Source of the DNA: Saprospiraceae bacterium
GTDB lineage: Bacteria > Bacteroidota > Bacteroidia > Chitinophagales > Saprospiraceae
Assembly: GCA_020630045.1 (NCBI GenBank)
Contig: JAHDCE010000345.1
Span: 1 to 5,286, forward strand
DNA length: 5,286 nt
Reading direction: 5' to 3'
Below are positions 1-5,286 of the stretch, one piece after another (the stretch's first letter is position 1; each line of letters begins with the position of its first letter). Made by a program: the position numbers and the translations under genes. A model generated the notes under the pieces. That model did no database searches. It had not been told where the DNA came from and worked only from the letters and a program-made list of their open reading frames with translations.

Positions 1-316
1 CTTCGAAACCCTTTCCATTTGGCAACACAAGCACCCCTTGCTACCGGACTCTATACAAAATCGCTTGTACATTAAAAAAATGGATGTAGACGCCCGTGTC
101 GCCGCGGACGAATTACGTCGGAATTGGTACGCTTGCTCCTTGGATGATGTATTGACAAAAACGGCATTTCATAGAAAAAATGAAGGACTGGGCTTCATCT
201 TCACCACCGTCAGGATGAACATCGGTCACATGCCGGATGATTTCACTTTGGAAGAGGCGATGGAGGATATTCGAATTTACAATATGGTGTATGATATATA
301 TCGGGATGATTTTTGA
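1..316 (+). CDS. Hypothetical protein, C-terminal part (5' end outside window)
   Basis: The reading frame is open from the left edge (first full codon at base 2) to a TGA at 314-316, so 104 C-terminal residues are visible. The TTG at 38 and the ATG at 80 are internal in-frame codons; because the frame continues upstream without a stop, neither needs to be the start. The product is soluble-looking, mixed charged and aromatic, with no membrane segment, and ends in an acidic, tyrosine-rich tail (residues NMVYDIYRDDF). I do not recognise a family. The stop lies 18 bases before the dnaG start on the same strand, so co-transcription with dnaG is plausible. That this frame is a real gene rests on the open frame reaching the edge, the tight junction with dnaG and sensible amino-acid composition. 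The overlapping minus-strand frame at 113-454 also runs into dnaG and is judged a shadow. Confidence 0.6.
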   Translation, partial: FETLSIWQHKHPLLPDSIQNRLYIKKMDVDARVAADELRRNWYACSLDDVLTKTAFHRKNEGLGFIFTTVRMNIGHMPDDFTLEEAMEDIRIYNMVYDIYRDDF

Positions 317-318
317 TG

Positions 319-327
319 TACCTTTGT
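319..327 (+). promoter_or_regulatory. Candidate Bacteroidota -7 box upstream of dnaG
   Basis: TACCTTTGT matches the known Bacteroidota sigma-A -7 consensus TAnnTTTG exactly and ends 7 bases before the dnaG ATG at 335. No convincing TTG/TTTG -33 element is seen about 17-23 bases upstream. If it is used, transcription would begin within a few bases of the start codon. About two to three exact matches are expected by chance on both strands of a window this size, and another lies inside a coding region at 2957-2964, so this is only a candidate. Confidence 0.3.
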
Positions 328-334
328 CCATAGA

Positions 335-2296
335 ATGATCACACAAAAATCCATACAGGAAATCATGGAGGCGACAAAGGTGGAAGATGTCGTCGGGGAC
401 TTCGTCAATTTGAAAAGACGGGGCGTCAATATGATTGGATTGTGTCCCTTCCACAATGAGAAAACGCCTTCATTTATCGTTTCTCCTTCTAAGAATATTT
501 ACAAATGTTTCGGTTGCGGAAAAGCCGGCGACGGTCTCCGCTTCGTGATGGAACACGAAAATTATTCTTATCCGGAAGGTCTCCGTTTCCTTGCGGAAAA
601 ATATGGTATCGAGATAGAAGAAACGGCCACTTCCCAAGAGGCGATGGAAGAACGGCAGCACCTCGATTCCTTATTCGTCCTGAATCAATATGCTTCGGAC
701 TGGTATGCCGACCAACTTTGGAAAACAGACTATGGCAAAAGTATCGGCCTAGGTTATTTTAAAGATCGTGGATTCCGGGAAGAAACCATCCGTAAATGGG
801 GGTTGGGATACGCACCTGAGAAAAAGGATGCTTTCATCCTGTCCGCCGTTCATGATGGTTATTCCATTGATCGACTCAAAGATATGGGATTGGCGAACCA
901 GTATGGTCGTGATTTCTTTAGGGGACGGGTGATGTTTCCGATTCGTAACCTTTCCGGAAAGGTGGTGGCTTTTGGTGGACGTATCCTAGCGAAAGATGCC
1001 AAAGCTGCTAAATATCTCAATTCACCGGATACCGAAATTTACAATAAAAGCCGTATCCTTTATGGAGCGCATTTTGCTAGGACGCCTATTCGCAAAGAAG
1101 GCAAATGTATCGTTGTCGAAGGATATACCGATGTGATTTCCCTACATCAATCGGGCATCGAAAACGTGGTCGCTCCTTGTGGTACTTCATTGACGCCCGA
1201 CCAAGTACGAGTCATCAAAAGATATACGCCGAATGTGACTTTCTTATTCGATGGCGATGCCGCCGGAAAGAAAGCAGCCTTGCGCGGATTGGATATGGTG
1301 TTGGAGCTTGACATGAATGTAAAGGTCGTCATGTTGCCCGAAGGCGAAGACCCGGATTCATACTTGCAAAATGTAGGGGTACAGAAATTCAATGAGTTCA
1401 TAGAGGAGCAGGGTAAGGATTTTATATTTTTCAAGACGGCGACCTTGATGGAGGAGGTCAGGCATGATCCTGTCCGGAAAACGGAGGTGATTCGTGATGT
1501 GATTTCTTCCATCGCTAAGATACCTGACCCCATAAAACGCTCCTTGTTCATCAAGGAATGTTCCGTATTGATGGATGTCGAGGAGCGATTGTTGACGAAT
1601 GAAATCAACAAGGGCGTCGCCAAGAAAATCAAGGAGCAAAAGAAGAAACGAACGACCGAAGCATTACCCGACCCGGTAGGAGCGGAGGCTGAAGCCGAAG
1701 ACTTAGCGGCTGCCATCACCGAAAAAGAAGCGGCTGCCAAATCCAAGGAGCTGACCGACGAATTCCAAGAAAAAGATATTCTTCGAATATTGGTGGAAGC
1801 GGGGGACAAAGTGATGGATGAGGAAAGTGGTATGACTGTGGCCGCATTCATATTGTCGGATATGGATGAGTTGTTACCCGAATTTGACAATCCGACTTAT
1901 GCGGATTTAATCAAGGCATGTTTGAAGGAGTTCAATGCGGGACGGACACTCGGAAAAAACTTCTTTTTGCATCATTCCGATCCTAAGGTAAGCGACCTGG
2001 CTGTCAATCTAATTACTTCCCCGTTCGATTATTCTTACAATTGGGATGAGAAATTGCAGATGCCCCTGCAAACCCAAGAAAAACCGGAAGACAATTTTAC
2101 CAAGGATACTTTACAGTCGGTATATCGTTTCAAATTGAGGAAAGTATTGAAATTGCTCAAGAAAAATCAATCGAGATTAAAGGATGCCCAAGCGGAAAAT
2201 GACATGTCTAAAATGATGGGCTTGCTTAAAGTGCAAAAGAAATTGACGGACATGAAACAGGAGCTGGCGTCATTTTTCGGATCAGTCATATTGTGA
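335..2296 (+). CDS. dnaG: DNA primase DnaG
   Basis: This 653-residue protein is the replicative primase, which synthesises short RNA primers at the replication fork and is recruited by the DnaB helicase. The N-terminal CHC2 zinc-binding domain (about residues 5-100) shows CPFH at 37-40 and CFGC at 58-61, giving ligands Cys37, His40, Cys58 and Cys61. The RNA-polymerase core follows (about 115-370), with the conserved blocks YFKDRGF (141-147), GRVMFPI (197-203), VAFGGRIL (211-218) and KYLNSPDTEIY (226-236). Its Toprim part has EGYTD (Glu262 to Asp266) and FDGDAAG (Asp306, Asp308), the metal-binding acidic residues, followed by PEGEDPDSY (335-343). Residues about 428-475 form a Lys/Ala/Glu-rich, probably flexible linker. 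About 476-653 is the diverged helicase-binding C-terminal domain, ending in a Lys-rich, probably helical segment. The ATG at 335 gives the family's usual short lead (MITQKSIQEI) before the zinc domain. No Shine-Dalgarno is visible, which is normal for the phylum. The gene is complete with all catalytic motifs. Confidence 0.98.
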   Translation: MITQKSIQEIMEATKVEDVVGDFVNLKRRGVNMIGLCPFHNEKTPSFIVSPSKNIYKCFGCGKAGDGLRFVMEHENYSYPEGLRFLAEKYGIEIEETATSQEAMEERQHLDSLFVLNQYASDWYADQLWKTDYGKSIGLGYFKDRGFREETIRKWGLGYAPEKKDAFILSAVHDGYSIDRLKDMGLANQYGRDFFRGRVMFPIRNLSGKVVAFGGRILAKDAKAAKYLNSPDTEIYNKSRILYGAHFARTPIRKEGKCIVVEGYTDVISLHQSGIENVVAPCGTSLTPDQVRVIKRYTPNVTFLFDGDAAGKKAALRGLDMVLELDMNVKVVMLPEGEDPDSYLQNVGVQKFNEFIEEQGKDFIFFKTATLMEEVRHDPVRKTEVIRDVISSIAKIPDPIKRSLFIKECSVLMDVEERLLTNEINKGVAKKIKEQKKKRTTEALPDPVGAEAEAEDLAAAITEKEAAAKSKELTDEFQEKDILRILVEAGDKVMDEESGMTVAAFILSDMDELLPEFDNPTYADLIKACLKEFNAGRTLGKNFFLHHSDPKVSDLAVNLITSPFDYSYNWDEKLQMPLQTQEKPEDNFTKDTLQSVYRFKLRKVLKLLKKNQSRLKDAQAENDMSKMMGLLKVQKKLTDMKQELASFFGSVIL

Positions 2297-2321
2297 TAAG
2301 AATGCATGGGTGAATTGTCTT

Positions 2322-3419
2322 ATGAAATACAAAATTAAATACCTTTTATTTTTCTTAATGATAAGTCTTACCGCTCAAGCACAATCCTATCTCGATGTGG
2401 TCGACGGTGTGCCTTATGGCATGTCTTCTATATTCGCATTTACGGACTGGCCGGAAGTATTGGAAAGAGAACTGCCCTTCGGTTGGTATAAGATTCCGAA
2501 ATTGAATTTTAAAGAAGGTGTGGCTGCCGTCGGTGTAGATGTTTATATGATAAATTCAGAAAAGACATCCCCTAATCCCTCTCCCGAATGGGCGGAACAA
2601 GAATTCTTCCAATCCCCTTTTGAACGGCTACAAATAAAAATAGACGAAGAAGGATATCCTTATGAATGGACGAATGAAAGTTCATCTCATAAGGATTCGA
2701 TCATATTGAAAAGAAAGGGAAATTACCTAGGGCGGCTATTCGCACATTTGAATTATCCGCCAACGACTTTAGATACGGTGATATTTAATAGTGATGGTTT
2801 GCCGATGGAGCAATTGTATTATTATGGAACAAAACTTAAAAATCGTTTTGTATATCAATATGACGAAAAGAATCGACTAAAGGAATTTACTTGTTATGAC
2901 AGAAAGGAAGAGGTTGAGTATAGATCCTTATTCCAATATGAAAAATTGCCGGCAGGTATATTTGTTCAAGAAGAACGAATTGAGATTGAAGGAGAGAAGG
3001 GCGATAACTCCTTGCGGGAAATTGTCGAATATGATCGTCGATTCAGACGCGTAAGTGAATATTATAAGTCCGGTGAACCCGAATTTTCTGATGGTTTAAA
3101 AATGGAATATGAATATTTCCCGGAAGGGGATAAAATAGTCGTAAAACAATACGACGAAAACGAAAATTTATATACATACAAATACGAAATGACCTTTAAT
3201 GAATTGGGGGTAATGACAGACCATAAAGGATATTGGCTAGGAGATGGTGGGCAGGATGATTGGCATTTGTTTATCAGGTACTTTACCCGAATTATAGAAG
3301 ATGAAAAAGGCAATCCGGCCATTGTTTATTTGTTTCAATATTCGGATTTTGAACGGACAGGTAAAGTCCCTGAATATAATTTTGTAATGAAGTATGTATT
3401 GAGATATGAGTATCGGTAA
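2322..3419 (+). CDS. Secreted protein with YD-like beta repeats, function unknown
   Basis: The ATG at 2322 gives 365 residues beginning with a Sec signal peptide: a Lys-containing n-region (MKYKIKY), a hydrophobic core (LLFFLMISL) and a signal peptidase I site after AQA (Ala20). An in-frame GTG at 2310 would add only MNCL in front of the charged n-region, so the ATG is preferred. The mature protein is rich in Tyr, Glu, Asp and Lys. It carries short strand-turn-strand units resembling YD/RHS-type repeats: YQYDEKNRL (178-186), VEYDRRFRR (235-243), YEYFPEGDK (263-271), KQYDENENL (275-283) and IEDEKGNP (325-332), ending in YVLRYEYR. This predicts an exported, largely antiparallel beta protein. 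No catalytic motif, lipobox cysteine or T9SS tail is visible, so it is probably periplasmic, or exported by an unknown route. It starts 25 bases after dnaG and its last 14 bases overlap the next gene. It is visibly more AT-rich than dnaG. The family was not recognised; the coding call is firm, the function is not. Confidence 0.85.
   Translation: MKYKIKYLLFFLMISLTAQAQSYLDVVDGVPYGMSSIFAFTDWPEVLERELPFGWYKIPKLNFKEGVAAVGVDVYMINSEKTSPNPSPEWAEQEFFQSPFERLQIKIDEEGYPYEWTNESSSHKDSIILKRKGNYLGRLFAHLNYPPTTLDTVIFNSDGLPMEQLYYYGTKLKNRFVYQYDEKNRLKEFTCYDRKEEVEYRSLFQYEKLPAGIFVQEERIEIEGEKGDNSLREIVEYDRRFRRVSEYYKSGEPEFSDGLKMEYEYFPEGDKIVVKQYDENENLYTYKYEMTFNELGVMTDHKGYWLGDGGQDDWHLFIRYFTRIIEDEKGNPAIVYLFQYSDFERTGKVPEYNFVMKYVLRYEYR
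3377..3385 (+). promoter_or_regulatory. Possible -7 box ahead of the membrane-protein gene
   Basis: TAATTTTGT fits TAnnTTTG exactly and lies inside the 3' end of the preceding gene, 20 bases before the ATG at 3406. The nearest upstream TTTG (3348-3351) is 25 bases away, longer than the usual spacing for a -33 element. The region is AT-rich, so a chance match is likely; the gene may simply be translated from the upstream message. Confidence 0.18.
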
Positions 3420-3867
3420 TTTTTTGGTTACGGCGATAAAAGGAGCCGCTCTGATTTTTTTAACTCCTTTTCTCAGTATGTTTTTAATGAAATTGTTGAC
3501 CGGTCATTCCGGAGAATCTTGTTCGATGCTATTTGCTTTTTTGCCCCTTGTGACAATGGCATTCGGCGCTATGTTGACCGAAGGAGTCGGGATTGTTAAA
3601 TTCATATTTTACTTGCTTACTTTTTTCTTATGGAGCAAAGAAAAGATGGCTTCAGTCGATCGAGACCTTGAAGGGTTGACTTGGAAATATGGAGTAGCCG
3701 CATTCATATTTACGATAGCGGTTTATCTATTGGTCGGCTTCTTTTTCGGACGACATTACAATGAAATCATCCGTCAATTAATCGTGTTTGGAGTCGTCGG
3801 ATTTGCTTGGGGTTTATTCCAATACATATTCATTTATCAACGAGGTTTTTTCGCCTCGGATAATTGA
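3406..3867 (+). CDS. Small polytopic inner-membrane protein, function unknown
   Basis: This 153-residue protein is mostly hydrophobic. Likely membrane segments are at about 6-30, 40-59, 61-76, 95-114 and 122-144; the second and third are close together, so four or five passes are possible. The longest polar stretch, about 77-94 (SKEKMASVDRDLEG), is Lys/Asp/Glu rich and probably forms a loop. Other short polar segments are at 32-38 and 115-121. No catalytic or transport motif is recognised. The ATG at 3406 overlaps the end of the upstream secreted-protein gene by 14 bases in a different frame, which suggests translational coupling and a joint role. No signal peptide cleavage site or lipobox is apparent. 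The stop codon lies 4 bases from that of the convergent hydrolase gene. The overlapping plus-strand frame at 3788-4432 is antisense to the hydrolase and is not taken as a gene. The coding call is supported by coherent membrane topology and position; the family is unknown. Confidence 0.78.
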   Translation: MSIGNFLVTAIKGAALIFLTPFLSMFLMKLLTGHSGESCSMLFAFLPLVTMAFGAMLTEGVGIVKFIFYLLTFFLWSKEKMASVDRDLEGLTWKYGVAAFIFTIAVYLLVGFFFGRHYNEIIRQLIVFGVVGFAWGLFQYIFIYQRGFFASDN

Positions 3868-3871
3868 AATG

Positions 3872-4906
3872 TCAGTTAGATCCGATAGACTGAAACACTC
3901 CTTCTGCTTTTTTCCCTTGTGGCGAATAGTCATTTGGGTGATCCTTGTACATATTGTCATAAGGGTACCATTTCCAAATAAAACCTCCATGCCAAAAGGG
4001 GAGGGGGCTCCACGTTTCATACAACGCTTGCAATGCATCCGCTTGTGCTTGCTCATTCGCCGGAAGGCGATTAATATTCGGTTCCAGTTCCCAAGTTTTT
4101 CCGGTGCAGCCGTCTACACTCATGTACCCGTACTCCGTAAACAAAATCGGTTTGTCAAAACGGGACTGTACCTCTTGGACTTGTCTGACAATCGGTTGCC
4201 AAGCCTTCTTCAGCGATTTGATGCCGGGTTGCTTGTCGTCACTCAAGGGGAAATAAGCATCGATACCGATATAATCGAGCTCGTCCCAAAAAGGAAGTTG
4301 GTTATACGAATCCCAATTGGCCGCATAAGTCAACTTCCCTTGGTATTCCTGTTTGACATCTTTGATCAGCGTTCTCCAAAACGATTCCCGCGTGGTTTCC
4401 ATTCGTTTGAATTCGGTTCCGATACAGTATAAGTCCACTTTCGTGGAATGGGCGATTCGGGCAAAATGAAGGATGAATTCCCGATATCCCTTTTCCCATT
4501 CAGCTTGCTGTTCGGGAGTCGAATATTCTAAATCACCCGGCCAACTGCCCGGAATCCAGAGTTGTGGTTTGAGCATGATATGAAGACCGGCTGATTTGGC
4601 GAGTCGTATGCTTTCCAATACGCCCGCTTCACGTTCTCCCCACCATTGTCTGTCCATATTGAAGTACACTTCGGGGTTGCCCGTTCTGCAAAATCCATAT
4701 GGAATGATGGCCACCCAATTTCCATTTGCTGCTTGGATGTCCTGAGTATAATCAAATGGAAACGGATCGGGGGGAGCTACCAAACTGACACCATGAGCAA
4801 TAGGCTTATTTTCGGAAACGGTATTTTGCCGAACCGTATCACTTGATGTTCGGGTGACACAACCGAAGAAGAGTAGCGAAATAAATAGATAGAGGTATTT
4901 GTACAT
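3872..4906 (-). CDS. GH113-like glycoside hydrolase, lipoprotein
   Basis: The chosen ATG (4906) gives 344 residues starting with a lipoprotein signal peptide: MYKYLYLFISLLFFGC, with Cys16 as the probable lipidated residue after a loose lipobox (FFGC). The frame extends upstream to an ATG at 4960, but that lies inside a terminator hairpin and would bury the signal peptide behind 18 extra residues, so it is rejected. The remainder fits a (beta/alpha)8 barrel like GH113 enzymes, the beta-1,4-mannanase family of clan GH-A. Visible blocks are WVAIIPYGF (64-72), LHIMLKPQLWI (108-118), YCIGTEFKRM (160-169), with Glu165 as predicted acid/base, LDYIGIDAYFP (210-220), ILFTEYGYMS (254-263), with Glu258 as predicted nucleophile, and a strand-8 FIWKWYPYD (309-317). 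The clan's two glutamates are both present, so it is probably active, on beta-mannosides or another glycan. No acidic export signal follows Cys16, so the facing of the anchored protein is uncertain. Related clan GH-A families are the main alternative. Confidence 0.85.
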   Translation of the reverse strand: MYKYLYLFISLLFFGCVTRTSSDTVRQNTVSENKPIAHGVSLVAPPDPFPFDYTQDIQAANGNWVAIIPYGFCRTGNPEVYFNMDRQWWGEREAGVLESIRLAKSAGLHIMLKPQLWIPGSWPGDLEYSTPEQQAEWEKGYREFILHFARIAHSTKVDLYCIGTEFKRMETTRESFWRTLIKDVKQEYQGKLTYAANWDSYNQLPFWDELDYIGIDAYFPLSDDKQPGIKSLKKAWQPIVRQVQEVQSRFDKPILFTEYGYMSVDGCTGKTWELEPNINRLPANEQAQADALQALYETWSPLPFWHGGFIWKWYPYDNMYKDHPNDYSPQGKKAEGVFQSIGSN

Positions 4907-4916
4907 GAATGCCTTA

Positions 4917-4924
4917 CAAATATG
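4917..4924 (-). promoter_or_regulatory. Weak -7-like box before the hydrolase gene
   Basis: On the minus strand CATATTTG differs from TAnnTTTG at one position and ends 10 bases before the hydrolase ATG. Only 34 bases separate this start from the T-tract of the upstream terminator, so any dedicated promoter must lie here or overlap the terminator. No -33 element is visible. Read-through of the terminator is the alternative source of transcript. Confidence 0.2.
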
Positions 4925-4940
4925 AAGGTCGTTTTGTTTT

Positions 4941-4974
4941 AAAAAAAGAACCCCGGACAAGGTGTCCGGGATTC
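4941..4974 (-). terminator. Intrinsic terminator of the T9SS-cargo gene
   Basis: On the minus strand an 8-bp perfect stem (CCCGGACA at 4970-4963 pairing with TGTCCGGG at 4959-4952) has a 3-base loop. After a single mismatch it is extended by three further pairs (GAA with TTC), and it is followed directly by seven T residues (complement of 4941-4947). It lies 57 bases past the stop of the gene ending at 5031. The run of eight A residues on the plus strand at 4975-4982 gives a T-run on the 5' side as well, but no plus-strand gene ends here and a plus-strand transcript would have no U-tract after the stem. This terminator insulates the hydrolase gene from the cargo gene. Confidence 0.88.
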
Positions 4975-5030
4975 AAAAAAAATGCTACGAGAAATCTTTA
5001 TCGAAAAAAAATCCAATTTTTAACAGGCTC

Positions 5031-5286
5031 TTAGCTTTTTGCTACGATAAGTCTTTTGGTAATTACTCTGTTGTCTAATTTGATATTTAAAATATAAGTG
5101 CCGGATTTTAATTGGGATACCTCCCTAAAATTCAACTTGTATTTTATCGCACCCGTTTCCATTCGCCGTTGAAATACCGGTCTGCCCATCAGGTCATACA
5201 TTGTGATTTCTACGTTTTCATATTCCTCATTTTCATTCTTCATCGGAATAATGATGGTAGTTGATTCTGTGGCCGGATTGGGTGCT
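5031..5286 (-). CDS. T9SS-secreted protein, C-terminal sorting domain (5' part outside window)
   Basis: The minus-strand frame is open from the right edge to a TAA at 5031-5033, showing 84 residues. They form a type A T9SS C-terminal domain (Por secretion tail): the opening APNPATESTTI, then VEITMYDLMGRPVF in the middle, LKSGTYILNI near the end, and the closing basic RVITKRLIVAKS. In this family the domain directs a protein that has already crossed the inner membrane through the T9SS outer-membrane translocon and is then cleaved, with the cargo released or attached to the surface. The ATG at 5243 falls inside the domain and is not the start. The catalytic or adhesive part lies beyond the window, so the cargo cannot be named. 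The gene ends in the strong hairpin terminator at 4941-4974. Confidence 0.93.
   Translation of the reverse strand, partial: APNPATESTTIIIPMKNENEEYENVEITMYDLMGRPVFQRRMETGAIKYKLNFREVSQLKSGTYILNIKLDNRVITKRLIVAKS

Noticed and set aside
1147..1890. Long minus-strand open frame (247 codons) antisense to dnaG
   Set aside because: It lies entirely within the dnaG Toprim, linker and C-terminal coding region, has a Ser-rich shadow composition and shows no recognisable domain.
2310..2321. GTG at 2310 as start of the secreted protein
   Set aside because: The ATG four codons later gives a standard signal peptide with a positively charged n-region; the extra MNCL adds nothing recognisable.
2957..2964. 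TATATTTG, an exact -7 box match
   Set aside because: It lies in the middle of the secreted-protein coding sequence with no start nearby on that strand, so it is best explained as a chance match.
3841..3858. CGAGG / CCTCG inverted repeat around a T-run as terminator of the membrane-protein gene
   Set aside because: The stem is only 5 bp, the T-run is in the loop rather than after the stem, and it lies inside the coding region.
3788..4432. Plus-strand open frame (214 codons) overlapping the membrane-protein gene and antisense to the hydrolase
   Set aside because: The minus strand here encodes conserved GH113-like motifs, and the plus frame shows only shadow composition with many Arg and Pro and no domain.
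4904..4960. Upstream ATG (4960) as start of the hydrolase
   Set aside because: It lies in the loop/stem of the terminator hairpin and would place 18 residues in front of an otherwise good lipoprotein signal peptide.
4984..5047. Repeated GCTACGA at 4984-4990 and 5041-5047
   Set aside because: A 7-base direct repeat over this distance is expected by chance and shows no mobile-element ends or target duplication.

Overview
The window looks like chromosomal DNA of a member of the Bacteroidota that carries a type IX secretion system (T9SS). Three things point there: the DnaG primase has the sequence character of that phylum, the gene at the right edge ends in a T9SS type A C-terminal sorting domain, and no start codon has a Shine-Dalgarno-like sequence while perfect or near matches to the Bacteroidota -7 box (TAnnTTTG) sit just upstream of some starts. 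Genus and species cannot be read from this stretch.

Layout. The plus strand runs from the left edge to about 3867: the 3' end of an unrecognised gene (1-316), dnaG (335-2296), a secreted protein with YD-like beta-repeats (2322-3419), and a small polytopic membrane protein (3406-3867) whose start overlaps the preceding gene by 14 bases. Spacings of 18 and 25 bases and then an overlap suggest that all four could be read on one transcript. The minus strand carries a GH113-like glycoside hydrolase lipoprotein (4906-3872) and, to its right, the 3' end of a T9SS cargo gene (5286-5031). A strong intrinsic terminator (4941-4974) separates these two. The membrane-protein gene and the hydrolase gene converge with only 4 bases between their stop codons. 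No gene-free stretch exceeds about 125 bases.

Function. dnaG is the only clear housekeeping gene: it makes the RNA primers for DNA replication. The two genes after it are visibly more AT-rich and have no recognised family. They look like a lineage-specific insert made of an exported protein and a membrane protein. The hydrolase is probably an envelope-anchored enzyme acting on beta-mannoside or related glycans, and the last gene encodes a protein delivered to the cell surface or medium by the T9SS. No CRISPR array, RNA gene, insertion sequence or phage gene was seen. The best candidate for something undescribed is the overlapping secreted/membrane pair at 2322-3867, but its function cannot be derived from the sequence.
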